Of a stretch of DNA of 64,000 nt, positions 18,385 to 27,444 are shown piece after piece. Position 1 is the stretch's first letter. Every line of letters begins with the position of its first letter. The position numbers were made by a program, and so were the translations under genes. This DNA comes from Polyangiaceae bacterium. Lineage in GTDB: Bacteria; Myxococcota_A; Polyangia; Polyangiales; Polyangiaceae. The stretch spans positions 1-64,000 of the forward strand of contig JAKLKA010000016.1 in NCBI GenBank assembly GCA_023150915.1, written 5' to 3'. The notes beneath the pieces were generated by a model. That model was given only the letters and a program-made list of their open reading frames with translations. It searched no databases and had not been told where the DNA came from.

Positions 18385-20988
18385 TTACCCCGCCTTCCGC
18401 TTGGAAAGCAGCGAATCCAGCGCTCGTACGAGCTCGCCGGCGTCCGCCGGCTTGGTCAAGTAGAGGTCCGCGCCGGCGTCCATGCCGCGCAGCGTGTCGA
18501 TGCGCGCGTCTTTGCTGGTGACCATCACGATCGGCACCTTTTCGTAGCGCGGATCTTTGCGCAAGGCGCGGGTCAGCTCGTAGCCGTCGAGCTTGGGCAT
18601 CATCACGTCGGTGCTGACCGCGTCGAACAGCTCGTTCCGCGCGTGCTCCAGGGCCACGGCGCCGTCTTCGGCAGCGACCACCTCGAAGCCCGCGCGGGTC
18701 AGCTCGCGGCGGATTGCCTCGCGGATCACGTCGCTGTCCTCGGCGACCAGGATGCGGGCGCGGGCCTTGGCGCGGACCGGCGGGCGCGGGCCCACGGCGC
18801 GCACCCCGGAAGGGTCGCGGGCCCGGCGCGCCACCTCGAGCAGATCGACCACCAAGAGCACGCGATCGCCGATCAGGGTGGCGCCGGCCGCGCAGGGTGC
18901 CCCGGCCAAGAGCGGGCCCAGGGACTTGATCACCACCTCGTGGCGGCCGAGGAGCTGCTGCACCGACAGCCCCAGCCGGTCGGACCCCACGTCGACGATC
19001 ACCACCGCGCCGTCGCCAGCATCGGCCAGCGAGGCGTCTTTGGCCAGGCCCAGCACGTCGGCCAGCTCGACCACCGGGACCAGCCGGTCGTTCACCCGCA
19101 GGCACACGCCGTCGGCCACGTTTTCCAGGTCGCTGCCCCGCAGGTTCTCGCCGCTGACCACGGCGTCGAGGGGAATGGCCACCAGCTCGCCGCCCACCCG
19201 CGCCGCCAGCACTTGCGTGATGGCCAGGGTCAGCGGCAGGCGCAGCTCCATGCGCGTGCCGCGGCCCAGCTCCGAGTCGATCACGATGCTGCCCTTCAGC
19301 TTGGAAATGGCGTCGCGCACCACATCCATCCCCACGCCCCGCCCGGACACGTCCGAGACCTGCGCCGCGGTCGAGAAGCCGGCGCGGAAGATCAGATCGA
19401 AGCTTGCGCGGTCGTCGAGCGCTGCCGCCTCGTCCGCCGTGACGATGCCCTTCTCGACGGCCTTCTGTCGCAGGCGCTCGGGGTCCATGCCGCCGCCGTC
19501 GTCGCTGATGGTGACCACGATCTGCCCGCCGCGCTGGTGGGCGGCCAGCCGCACCAGCCCCGCGCGGGGCTTGCCGCGACCCGCACGCACGTCGGGCAGC
19601 TCCACGCCGTGGTCCACCGCGTTGCGTACCAGGTGCAAGAGCGGATCTTCCAATCGTTCGACGAGCACCTTGTCGAGCTCGGTGTCGGCGCCCTCGAGCT
19701 CGACCTTCACTTCCTTGCCCAGCTTGCCGCCCAGCTCGCGGACCGTGCGCTGGTACTTGGTGAACAGGCGCGCGATGGGCACCATGCGCAGCTTCATCAC
19801 GTTGTCGCGCAGCTGGCCCACCGCCAGGCCCAGCCCACCCAGGCCCGAGTCGAGATCGCTCCAGGTTTCGCGTAACACCCGCTCGGTGCGCTGCAGGTCG
19901 TCGAGGGCGCCGGGCGCGTTCGGACGCGACTCGGCCGGCAAGAGCGCGGCCAGCTTCTTGCGGAGCTGCACCATCTCTCGGAGCAGCGCGCCCTGCACCT
20001 CGGCGGCGGTGGTCAGGCGGCCGCGGGCCAGCACCACCTCGCCCACCAGGTTGAGCAAGTGGTCGACCTTCTCGAACTCGATGCGCAGGGTGCTGGCGGC
20101 GGCCGGGGCCTGCGCCGGCGCGCCGGGGGCCGCCGCGTCCCGCGGCTTGTCGGCGGCGGCGGCGGTGGTGGTGGTGGGCCCCTTCGCGGCTCGCGGGTCT
20201 TTCAGGCGGCGCACCAGGTCGCTGACGTCCACGTCGATGGGCGACCGGGCGCGGGCCCGCTCGACGATGGCGCGGAGCACGTCCAGGGTCTCGAGCAAGA
20301 GGTCGACCAAGGGGCGATCGCAGCTCCGCTTGCCGTCACGCAGCTCGCCGATCAGATCCTCGGCCAGGTGCGCGACGCGGTTCAGTTTCTTCAAGCCGGC
20401 GAAGGCGCTACCGCCCTTGAGCGTGTGCAGATCACGAAAGACCTCACTCACCAGCTCTTTGTCGTCGGCGCGATCTTCGAGCACCAGCAGGCGCTCGGCC
20501 AGACCATCGAGTCGCTCGCCACACTCGTCCAAGAACGCGGCGATCATGTCCTCGGCCAGCGCCGGCACCCAGTGCACGTCGTCGTCGGCCGCGGGCGAAG
20601 CGGCCGCGGGGGTCGACTCGCGCGGGGCCTCGGGCTGGCCCGAGCCGCTGCGAAGCTCGCGCGCCAGCTCGAACAGCGCGGCTTCGTCCACCCGCGCGCC
20701 CGACTCGTCGCCGTGCCCCAGCGCGTCGATGCTTCGTTCGAGCGTGTCGAGCCCGCGCTCCACCCCCGAGCGGGGGGCACTGCCGGCGTGGGCCAAGGCC
20801 CGGGCGAGCGCCGCCACGCCGTCGGCACCGAGCAGTGCTGCGTCGACCGCGAACGGGATCAGCGCCGCGCCGAGCTCGCGGTCGCGCTCGGCGGGATCGG
20901 CCTGCTCCAGCGCCCCACGCGCCGCGCCCAGGCGCGCCGGCGACAGGGCCAGAAACAGCTCGTAGATCTCGGCGGAGCCTGCGCTCAC
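18385..20988 (-). CDS. Hybrid CheA histidine kinase with C-terminal receiver
   Basis: 867 residues from a GTG. Order of domains: an alanine-rich N-terminal helical region (1-115) of unclear identity, an HPt domain with RDLHTLKGGS (H188), a Pro/Ala linker, P3 dimerisation helices, HATPase with HLVRNAVDHGVE and VSGRGVGMDVV, a CheW-like P5 domain (about 580-720), and a receiver starting at ILVAEDSDVIRE with the phospho-acceptor Asp in STDVMMPK and Lys in LTKPADAGE. The layout matches FrzE-type or Pil-Chp-type kinases that control motility or development. No cheW, cheR, cheB or receptor gene lies nearby, so it is an orphan here; partners must be elsewhere. Confidence 0.95.
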   Translation of the reverse strand: MSAGSAEIYELFLALSPARLGAARGALEQADPAERDRELGAALIPFAVDAALLGADGVAALARALAHAGSAPRSGVERGLDTLERSIDALGHGDESGARVDEAALFELARELRSGSGQPEAPRESTPAAASPAADDDVHWVPALAEDMIAAFLDECGERLDGLAERLLVLEDRADDKELVSEVFRDLHTLKGGSAFAGLKKLNRVAHLAEDLIGELRDGKRSCDRPLVDLLLETLDVLRAIVERARARSPIDVDVSDLVRRLKDPRAAKGPTTTTAAAADKPRDAAAPGAPAQAPAAASTLRIEFEKVDHLLNLVGEVVLARGRLTTAAEVQGALLREMVQLRKKLAALLPAESRPNAPGALDDLQRTERVLRETWSDLDSGLGGLGLAVGQLRDNVMKLRMVPIARLFTKYQRTVRELGGKLGKEVKVELEGADTELDKVLVERLEDPLLHLVRNAVDHGVELPDVRAGRGKPRAGLVRLAAHQRGGQIVVTISDDGGGMDPERLRQKAVEKGIVTADEAAALDDRASFDLIFRAGFSTAAQVSDVSGRGVGMDVVRDAISKLKGSIVIDSELGRGTRMELRLPLTLAITQVLAARVGGELVAIPLDAVVSGENLRGSDLENVADGVCLRVNDRLVPVVELADVLGLAKDASLADAGDGAVVIVDVGSDRLGLSVQQLLGRHEVVIKSLGPLLAGAPCAAGATLIGDRVLLVVDLLEVARRARDPSGVRAVGPRPPVRAKARARILVAEDSDVIREAIRRELTRAGFEVVAAEDGAVALEHARNELFDAVSTDVMMPKLDGYELTRALRKDPRYEKVPIVMVTSKDARIDTLRGMDAGADLYLTKPADAGELVRALDSLLSKRKAG

Positions 20989-21041
20989 GGTAGGCGCACG
21001 CTAGCACTGTATCGCCGAGCGCCGATATACTCCCGGTCCCC

Positions 21042-22055
21042 ATGGGCTACGGAAAAAGCGCCGATCGCGTGGCGGGGGCCCTCTCGCGCCTCTTGCACGT
21101 GCGGGGCGCCAAGCAGAACACCATCGGCTACCTGCACCAGTACCTCGATCTCCCTCCGACCCAGCTGTTCCCAGAGCCCGCGCCGATCCGTGACCTGGTG
21201 ATCCGCCGTTCGGTCGTCGATCGCGCGCTGCGCACGTCGTCGCTCTCGTGGACCAGCACGCACCAGGTCATCTGTCCGCGCTATCGCGAGCGTCACGAGC
21301 ACGAATACGCTGCCAACCTGCGGGCCCACGCCCGCTGGATCCGGCCCGAGGGCAAGCCGCGCAACACCTGTCTGATCTACGTGCACGGCTGGCTCGAGCC
21401 GGGGTCGTGGGCGGAAGAGACCACGCTGTTCCGCAAGTGGGCGCGCGAGCTCGACACCGACATCGTCCACGTGGCGCTGCCGTTCCACGGCGCGCGCAAG
21501 CCGCGCGAGGCGCTGTTCAGCGGCGAGTTCTTCTGGACCGCCGACCTGGTGCGTTCCATCGAGGGCGTGCGTCAGGCCGCGTGCGACTCGCGGGCGGTGA
21601 TGGCCTGGCTCCGCGACCAGGGATATTCGAGGATCGGCGTCACCGGCATCAGCCTGGGCGGCGCCATCACCATGCTCCTCGCGTGCTTGTCGCCGCTGCC
21701 CGACTTCATCGTCCCCATCATCTCGCACCTCGAGCTCGAGTCGGCGGTGGAAGAGGCGCCCATTCTCTGGCGCATGAAGCAAGATCTGGAGAAGTGGGGC
21801 GTCGACGCCCAGCAGCGCAAGGATCTGTTCCGCCGTCTCGGGCTCTCGAGCTATGCCCCCATCTTGGCGCCCGAGCGGCAGCTGTGGGTCCAAGCGCGTG
21901 AAGACGTGTACATCGACGCCGCGCTGGCCGAGGCCCAGTGGCGGCAGTGGGGCGAGCCCCACGTGATGTGGATCGAGGGCGGGCACATGACCTTTCCTCT
22001 CCACCTGGACGCGATCACGCAGCGCATCGACCGGTTCCTGGCGACCCTGCCTTGA
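21042..22055 (+). CDS. Alpha/beta hydrolase family protein
   Basis: 337 residues with no signal peptide. The core fold shows the strand-turn IYVHGWLEPGS (oxyanion region), the nucleophile elbow GISLGG with Ser as predicted nucleophile, and a late IEGGHMTFP giving the catalytic His. Residues 1-100 are an extra N-terminal region rich in basic residues. The general type is an esterase or lipase; the substrate cannot be read from the sequence. It is divergent from cheA with 53 bases between the starts; TATACT at about 21026 could be a -10 box for this gene. It converges on the PDZ lipoprotein gene with only four bases between stops. Confidence 0.82.
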   Translation: MGYGKSADRVAGALSRLLHVRGAKQNTIGYLHQYLDLPPTQLFPEPAPIRDLVIRRSVVDRALRTSSLSWTSTHQVICPRYRERHEHEYAANLRAHARWIRPEGKPRNTCLIYVHGWLEPGSWAEETTLFRKWARELDTDIVHVALPFHGARKPREALFSGEFFWTADLVRSIEGVRQAACDSRAVMAWLRDQGYSRIGVTGISLGGAITMLLACLSPLPDFIVPIISHLELESAVEEAPILWRMKQDLEKWGVDAQQRKDLFRRLGLSSYAPILAPERQLWVQAREDVYIDAALAEAQWRQWGEPHVMWIEGGHMTFPLHLDAITQRIDRFLATLP

Positions 22056-22059
22056 ACCG

Positions 22060-22413
22060 TCAACGCGGCCCGGCGGGGACGACGCGCTTCTTCGCGGGCG
22101 TGCGCTTCAAGGTGACTCGCAGCACCTCTTCGCCGCGCAGCACGGTGAGCTTCACGCTCGAGCCGACCTCGCCCGACAGCGCGCGATGCAACGCCTTGTC
22201 GTCCAGCCGCCGCACATCCATGCCGTCGATCAGCAGTACCTCGTCGCCCGCAGCGAGCCCGGCCTTCTCGGCCGCAAGGCCCTTCGGTGCCTCGTGAACC
22301 AAGAGCCGGCCGTCGCCTTGCTGCGCGAACACCGCACCCACCGTGCCCTGGGGTCCGCCGCACGCGCCCAGGACCAGCAGCGCCGCGACGAGGGCGGTCG
22401 CCACGCGCGTCAC
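22060..22413 (-). CDS. Small PDZ-domain lipoprotein
   Basis: About 117 residues from a GTG at 22413 overlapping the stop of argJ (GTGA). The lipobox LGAC places Cys18 at the mature N-terminus. The remaining 90 residues form a PDZ domain: AEKAGLAAGDEVLLIDG is the typical carboxylate-binding-loop and strand region, followed by KALHRALSGEVGSSVKLTVLR. Isolated PDZ lipoproteins may present C-terminal peptides to envelope proteases, but no protease partner is nearby. Coupling to argJ appears to be a matter of gene order and not of shared function. Confidence 0.83.
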   Translation of the reverse strand: MTRVATALVAALLVLGACGGPQGTVGAVFAQQGDGRLLVHEAPKGLAAEKAGLAAGDEVLLIDGMDVRRLDDKALHRALSGEVGSSVKLTVLRGEEVLRVTLKRTPAKKRVVPAGPR

Positions 22414-23579
22414 GAGCGATAGCCGGCGTTGACGTCCACGTACGTGTGGCCCAGGTCGGAGGTGAGGTAACGCGCGCGACCCGGGCCGTCGCCCAGCTCG
22501 ATGCCCAGCGTGAAGCTCGGGCCCGCGAGGATCGCCGCGGCCTGCCGCTCGGCCTCGGCGCCCACCGCGACGCCGCCGCGGACGATCTGCACGTGATCTA
22601 CCGCGATGCACGCCCGGCGCGGATCGAACGGTACGCCGGCCCGGCCCGCCGCGGCCAAGAGCCGACCCCAGTTGGCGTCTTGGCCGAACAGCGCGGTCTT
22701 CACCAAGAGCGAGGTGGCGATGGTGCGGGCCACCGTTTTCGCGGCGGCGTGGTCGGCGAGCCCGGTGACCACGATCTCGGCCACGTGGCTGGCGCCCTCG
22801 CCATCGGCGACCATGGCCCGAGCCAGCTCGCGACACACCGCGGCCAGACCTTCGGCGAGCTCGGCCTCCGCGGGCCGAACGCCGCTCTTGCCCGAGGCCA
22901 GCGCCAGCACCGTGTCGTTGGTGCTGGTGTCGCCGTCCACGCTCGCCGAATTGAAGCTGTCGTCGACCGCCAGCACCAGCACCCGCTCGAGCACCGCGCG
23001 ATCGACGACGGCGTCGGTGAACAGGAAGGCGAGCATGGTGGCGTGGGGCGGCCCGAGATCGGGGTGGATCATCCCGGCGCCTTTGGCGATGCCCAGCACC
23101 GAGGCGCCGCCCGGCAGGGCCGCGCGCGCCACCTTGGGCCCGCGGTCGGTGGTGAGGATGGCGCGCGAGAAAGCGTCCCAGCCCTCGACCGAGAGCGTGC
23201 TGACCAACGAAGGCGCCTGCAAGGCGATCTTGTCCGCAGGCAAGAGCGCGCCGATCACACCGGTGGATGCTGGCAGGACCATGCCCGCGTCCACGCCCAG
23301 CGCCTGCGCGACGGCACCGGTGGAGGCGAGCGTCGCCTCTTCTCCGGGTGCGCCGGTGCAGGCGTTGGCGCAGCCCGCGTTCACCAGCACCGCGCGCGCC
23401 ACGCCCGCGGCGACCCGCCGCGCGGCCACCTCGACCGGAGCCGCCCGCACCAGGTTGCGCGTGAACACGCCGGCGGCGACCGCCGGGGCGTCGCACGCCG
23501 CGAGCGCGAGGTCGATGCGACCGTCCTTGCGGATCCCCGCCGAAACAGCCGAGAAACGAAATCCGAGCGGCGCTGTCAT
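22410..23579 (-). CDS. argJ: Bifunctional glutamate N-acetyltransferase / ornithine acetyltransferase
   Basis: 389 residues. It recycles the acetyl group in arginine biosynthesis, converting N-acetylornithine and glutamate to ornithine and N-acetylglutamate. The self-cleavage site is visible as KGAGMIHPDLGPPHATMLAF, where the Thr of HATML becomes the N-terminal nucleophile of the beta chain. ASTGVIGALLP provides the oxyanion-hole Thr-Gly region, and SFNSASVDGDTSTNDT is the other family signature. No other arg gene is adjacent. A two-base variation at the cleavage motif (HPDLGPPHATM against the usual APNMATM) is unusual but keeps the Thr. Confidence 0.95.
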   Translation of the reverse strand: MTAPLGFRFSAVSAGIRKDGRIDLALAACDAPAVAAGVFTRNLVRAAPVEVAARRVAAGVARAVLVNAGCANACTGAPGEEATLASTGAVAQALGVDAGMVLPASTGVIGALLPADKIALQAPSLVSTLSVEGWDAFSRAILTTDRGPKVARAALPGGASVLGIAKGAGMIHPDLGPPHATMLAFLFTDAVVDRAVLERVLVLAVDDSFNSASVDGDTSTNDTVLALASGKSGVRPAEAELAEGLAAVCRELARAMVADGEGASHVAEIVVTGLADHAAAKTVARTIATSLLVKTALFGQDANWGRLLAAAGRAGVPFDPRRACIAVDHVQIVRGGVAVGAEAERQAAAILAGPSFTLGIELGDGPGRARYLTSDLGHTYVDVNAGYRS

Positions 23580-23636
23580 GAGGCTCTCTTGACTCGACCC
23601 GGGGCGTGGTGTTTTGTCCCGCGCCCCGAAAGGGTT

Positions 23637-23711
<75 letters not shown>

Positions 23712-23737
23712 GGAGATCCTTCCGGAATCTCGAACCT

Positions 23738-23759
23738 CTTGCTGCACCGGTGCAGCAAG
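23738..23759. repeat. 22-bp perfect palindrome just after tRNA-Thr
   Basis: An uninterrupted 22-base palindrome centred on CACCGGTG, with flanking halves TTGCTG/CAGCAA. The right half is partly repeated eight bases later (GTGCAGCAA). It lies 27 bases after the tRNA end. It lacks a U-tract and a loop, so a dimeric protein-binding site or a recombination-associated site is more likely than a terminator. Confidence 0.75.
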
Positions 23760-23818
23760 GAGTGCAGCAAACGCAACGGTTTGCGAGGCCCCGCGCGGAC
23801 TCCTGTGAGACGCATCAA

Positions 23819-24738
23819 TCAGCGCCCCCGCCGTTTCCGACTTGCTGGAATCCCCTGGGCACCGTCGCCGCCGTCCGCATCGTGCGGAGCGAGCGCTGCG
23901 TAGAGCTCGTGCAGCTTTCGGCGAAGCAGTGCTCTGCTCGGGAGCAGGGTTTGATACTCGGCGACCAGTGTCGGGGAGGTCGTGCGCGCCAGCGCGTACT
24001 CGACGACCTCATCGTCCTTGGTCGCGCAGAGCAGGACTCCGATCGAGGGGCGCTCGTGTGGCATCTTGACGTCACGGTCGAGCGCCTCGACGTAGAAGCT
24101 CAGCTTGCCCAGGTCTTCGGGAACGAACTTGCGGACTTTCAGCTCGAAGGCCACGAGGCATGAGAGGCCGCGGTGGAAGAAGACGAGGTCTATTGCGAAG
24201 TCCTGTTTGCCCACTTGAACCGGGTACTCGGAGCCGACGAAGCAGAAGTCGCGACCGAGCTCGGTGATGAACCGGCCAAGGTTGCGGAGCAGCGCTGCAT
24301 GCAGGTCCGCCTCGGAGTGGTCCTGCGACAGGCCCAGGAACTCCAGGGAGTATTCGTTCTTGAAGTCCTCGACTGCCCCCGGGTGGATTTGTGTCATCGC
24401 CGGTGACACTTTCTTGAGCCGTGACTCCTTGCGAGCGGCTGCCCCCGTTCGAATTTGCCGTTCCAGCTCGCGCTTGCTCCATCGCTCCTTGATCGCCGCG
24501 AGCATGTAGAAATCCCGCTCTTCGCGATGCTTCGTCTGGCTCAGGAGAATGAGGTGATGGGTCCACGGCAATTGTGTCACCAGCGGTGACACTTTCTTCT
24601 GGCCCCGATACGCTTCGAAGAACTGCCGCATCCGGAACAGATTGCGCCGTGTGTAGCCCCGTATGCCAGGGTACTGACGCGCGATAGTGGCCGCGAGCTC
24701 GTCCACCACGCTGTCGCCCCGCTCTTTTCGGTGCACGG
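23819..24738 (-). pseudogene. YhcG/DUF1016-type PD-(D/E)XK nuclease, 5'-truncated
   Basis: About 305 codons that match a YhcG-type protein from its middle onward: ERGDSVVDELAATI, YTRRNLFRMRQFFEAYRG, and a nuclease-like core ...DFAIDLVFFHR...AFELKV giving the D...ExK pattern. The normal N-terminal 50-60 residues are absent. Upstream of about 24738 the frame runs into sequence that belongs, in another frame, to a Cys-rich lipoprotein, and no start codon fits. Base composition is visibly lower in GC than the neighbours. YhcG proteins occur in defence and restriction-modification islands. This is best read as a remnant left beside tRNA-Thr. Confidence 0.8.
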
Positions 24739-25395
24739 CGTGACCGAAGGATCCCACAAGCAAATGCGCACGCCGGCGCCGAGGTGTTTCTTCAGGCACG
24801 CGGTGAAGCGTGCGCGCCCCGGCGCGGTCATGCCGGACGCGTAGCGGTGGCACAGCTCGCCCATCACCTGACCGTAGCCCGCGGAGGTTTGCTCCGCGCT
24901 CTTTGCCACCGAGCTGCACTCGGCGACCTGCTGCAGCGGCAGGTTCTGCAGCGCACCGAGGACGCAAGTGCGGACGCCGCAAGTATCGCAGGGTACCTCG
25001 AGGCTGCCCAAGCACTCGATGGCGCGTGTCGCGGCGAGCGGTGCGTACTCCGCGAGCACCGTCTGGCACATTTGCTTGCGCTCGTTGGGACAGTCCGCGG
25101 TCTTCGCGGGGGCCATCCGTGCGCACACCTTCCGGAGCTCGGCCGCGCTGCGCGGTGCCGGCACGGGAGACGCTGCGTCGCCGGCGTCGGCGGGCGCGAC
25201 GACCGGAGGCGCGGCCGCAACTTCGCTGCCCGCGTCAGCTCCGTGGCTGGGCGCGGCGTCGGGCTCGGCCCGGGGGGCGGCAGGCTCCGCCGGCGTGGCT
25301 CGGGGCTGCTCGGCCTCCATGGTGCGGCGTTGCTCGGCGTGGCAGGCGAAGAGCGCCGCGGCGAGAAACAAGAACGCGTCCCGGTCGATCTGCAT
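24577..25395 (-). CDS. Cys-rich lipoprotein with its 3' end replaced by nuclease-gene DNA
   Basis: 272 codons as it stands. The short signal peptide ends LFAC (Cys18); a Pro/Ala/Glu spacer follows, then a compact helical-looking domain with regularly spaced cysteines (CARMA, DCPNERKQMC, CLGSLEVPCDTCGVRTC, ACLKKHLGAGVRICLWDP). After about SVTPCTEK the frame continues through the truncated YhcG gene read in a different frame, adding about 50 residues (rich in Ser/Arg/Gly) that look like chance coding. I infer that the native gene ended near the junction at about 24730 or was cut there. It is coupled to the small protein upstream, with three bases between its ATG and that stop. Confidence 0.65.
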   Translation of the reverse strand: MQIDRDAFLFLAAALFACHAEQRRTMEAEQPRATPAEPAAPRAEPDAAPSHGADAGSEVAAAPPVVAPADAGDAASPVPAPRSAAELRKVCARMAPAKTADCPNERKQMCQTVLAEYAPLAATRAIECLGSLEVPCDTCGVRTCVLGALQNLPLQQVAECSSVAKSAEQTSAGYGQVMGELCHRYASGMTAPGRARFTACLKKHLGAGVRICLWDPSVTPCTEKSGATAWWTSSRPLSRVSTLAYGATHGAICSGCGSSSKRIGARRKCHRW

Positions 25396-25398
25396 GGG

Positions 25399-25692
25399 TC
25401 AGCTCCGGCGCGCGCGCGTCGCCCGAGCGGGCCCCAGCGGCAGCAGCACGGCAAGCCCCGGCGCGCTCGAAGTCGACGCCGCCAAGTCGCAACCGCAGCT
25501 CGAGCTGCGGCCCGCGGGGGGGGCGCTGCTCGGGCTGGGCTTGGGCGGCTCGAGCTGTGGCACTGAGGCCTGCCCCTCCACCGTCAGCTCGAGCGTGATC
25601 TTGGCGCGGGGTGGCGGAGAAATGTCCGCCCGCGCCGCCGCGACTGCGAAGAGGAGCGAACCGACACCACTGGCCAGAGCACGGCGCTTCAT
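25399..25692 (-). CDS. Small secreted protein with MYXO-CTERM-like tail
   Basis: About 97 residues from the ATG at 25692. A signal peptide (MKRRALASGVGSLLFAVAAARA) is followed by a short beta-like region, a Pro/Ser linker, and then SSCGCDLAAS, a hydrophobic stretch (APGLAVLLPLG) and an Arg cluster (RATRARRS). This Cys-hydrophobic-Arg order is that of the MYXO-CTERM sorting signal of Myxococcota, which directs surface anchoring; the hydrophobic part is shorter than usual, so the call is moderate. It is first in a two-gene unit with the Cys-rich lipoprotein. Confidence 0.65.
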   Translation of the reverse strand: MKRRALASGVGSLLFAVAAARADISPPPRAKITLELTVEGQASVPQLEPPKPSPSSAPPAGRSSSCGCDLAASTSSAPGLAVLLPLGPARATRARRS

Positions 25693-25882
25693 CGAGTCTC
25701 GCTGGCCCTTGCCCTCCGATGGTCCTCGATTCCACTTCGAGCCGCAAGTCGCCCGAGGAGCATCGGAGGGCGAGCACCTTCCCGCTCGGAGCGCCCTGGG
25801 GCCGGCGGATTGCTGCGCCCGCCCCCTTGACGGTCGCTGTAGGACTAGATAGTAGCACCTTCTACTTGCCAGGGAGGACGCC

Positions 25883-27400
25883 ATGCGGTTGGGAGTGCGG
25901 ACGACGGTGGTCGGGTTCGGGATCGGGATCGGGATCGGTTGCGCGTCGTGCGGAGGAGACGACGCGGCCAGCGGAGCTGCGGCCGGGGGTGCGACCGGCA
26001 GCGGCGGCGGGGGCGCGTACACCGCCGGGGGAAGTGGTGGGAACGCTGGCAGTGGGGCCGGCGGTGGGAGTGCCGGTGGAGCTGGCGGCTCGAGCGCGGG
26101 CGGCGGTGGTGCCGGCGGTACGAGCGCGGGCGGCGGCGGTGCCGGCGGCGGCGGTGGAGCGGGGCCCGGTGGAGCGCCTTCGTTTTCACGTCACACCATC
26201 GACACGTTGCCCGGCGCGGCGTGGACGAGCCTGGCGGACTTCGATGGGGACAAGAAGCTCGACATCGTCGTCTCGAGCTTCGGCTCGGTCTCGGGCTTCA
26301 CGCTTCCGAACGGCCAGGTCCGGCTGTATCGGCAGGGCGCCGACACCAAGACCTGGAACGGAACGACGGTGGTGCCCGAGAGCGCGGGGCTCAAGTTTCC
26401 CAACGCCACCACCCTTGCCGATGTCGACACCGACGGCGACCTCGACATCATTCTGCCGGTCGGGTTTCTGGCGTGCTCGGCGGTGCCCGGGGGGCAGCCC
26501 TGCGGCGGGCTGTTCTGGTACGAACAGAAGAGTGGCAGCTATGCGCAACACGTCATCGTGCCTGGCGGAAGCTCGCTCTTCTATCATCACGTGGAGCTCG
26601 TCGACTTCGACGGCGATGGAGTGAAGGATCTGGTCACGGTCGGCGAACAAAAGGGCGCGGCGTTTCCGCCCGGCCCGGACAAGGCCGAGGCGCAGTGGTT
26701 CAAGGGAACCACCGTGGGCGACCGCTTCGAGAAAACGGCGCGTGTGATCGGCCAGGGCCTGGGCAGCATCCCCCGCGTGCGCGATCTGGACGGGGACGGC
26801 GATCTGGACGTGGCGAGCGCCGAGTTCTTCGTCAAGAACGGCTCGTTCGCGTGGATGGAACGCGTGGAAGGCCCGTCGGGCTCGAACCCTGCAGGCAAGT
26901 TCCAGCGCCACGTGATCGATGACACCTCGGGGCCGGCCATCCAACTCAGCTTCGTCGAGAACCTTCTCGGCGACGGCAAGCTGCGGGCGGTCGGCGCCAA
27001 CCACACCAATACGGGCAAATCTCCGGCCGACCCTTGGCCCGAAGGCGTGTTCGTCTTCGAGATCCCAGCAAACCCCAAGAGCAAATGGAGCAAGCAGGTC
27101 ATCTCACAGGGCATCAAGTCGGCGCCGGGCTCGTTCATGGCCCCGCAGGGTGCACCCGGGGTGTTCGATCACGGTGATGTCGACGGCGACGGGGACGTCG
27201 ATCTCGTGCTCTCTGGTGACGGGGACGCTCGGGTGTTCTGGCTCGAGCAGGCGAGCACCGGATGGATCACGCACGTGCTCGAGCAGAAGCTTGCCCAGGC
27301 CGGAGGGCTACAGATTGCCGACCTCGACTCGGACGGGAAGAACGAGATCGTCGTGACGGGCTACGAAGCCAACGTGGTCTACGTCTATTCGCGGAACTGA
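25883..27400 (+). CDS. Surface lipoprotein with VCBS/FG-GAP repeats
   Basis: 505 residues. An N-terminal export segment with cysteines at 20 and 23 (GIGCASC) suggests lipidation. About 75 residues of Gly/Ala/Ser spacer follow. The rest is a seven-bladed-propeller-like region: repeats of the LADFDGDKKLDIVV, DVDTDGDLDIIL, DFDGDGVKDLVT, DLDGDGDLDVAS, DVDGDGDVDLVL and DLDSDGKNEIVV type, which bind calcium in integrin-like FG-GAP/VCBS domains. The final strand ends VVYVYSRN. Likely an extracellular adhesin or ligand-binding protein. It is divergent from the MYXO-CTERM unit. Confidence 0.88.
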   Translation: MRLGVRTTVVGFGIGIGIGCASCGGDDAASGAAAGGATGSGGGGAYTAGGSGGNAGSGAGGGSAGGAGGSSAGGGGAGGTSAGGGGAGGGGGAGPGGAPSFSRHTIDTLPGAAWTSLADFDGDKKLDIVVSSFGSVSGFTLPNGQVRLYRQGADTKTWNGTTVVPESAGLKFPNATTLADVDTDGDLDIILPVGFLACSAVPGGQPCGGLFWYEQKSGSYAQHVIVPGGSSLFYHHVELVDFDGDGVKDLVTVGEQKGAAFPPGPDKAEAQWFKGTTVGDRFEKTARVIGQGLGSIPRVRDLDGDGDLDVASAEFFVKNGSFAWMERVEGPSGSNPAGKFQRHVIDDTSGPAIQLSFVENLLGDGKLRAVGANHTNTGKSPADPWPEGVFVFEIPANPKSKWSKQVISQGIKSAPGSFMAPQGAPGVFDHGDVDGDGDVDLVLSGDGDARVFWLEQASTGWITHVLEQKLAQAGGLQIADLDSDGKNEIVVTGYEANVVYVYSRN

Positions 27401-27401
27401 C

Positions 27402-27435
27402 GCCCCGCCCGCGGTGCGGGCGCACCCGGCGGGGC
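27402..27435. terminator. Strong hairpin between convergent genes
   Basis: GCCCCGCC (27402-27409) pairs with GGCGGGGC (27428-27435), enclosing a second GGTGC/GCACC stem. It sits exactly between the stops of two convergent genes. There is no U-tract on either side, so it could be a rho-assisted or bidirectional terminator. Confidence 0.55.
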
Positions 27436-27444
27436 CGTGCGACG

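Noticed and set aside
23712-25395. A phage or integrase gene next to tRNA-Thr
   Set aside because: No integrase or other mobility gene can be read; only the nuclease remnant and a palindrome remain.
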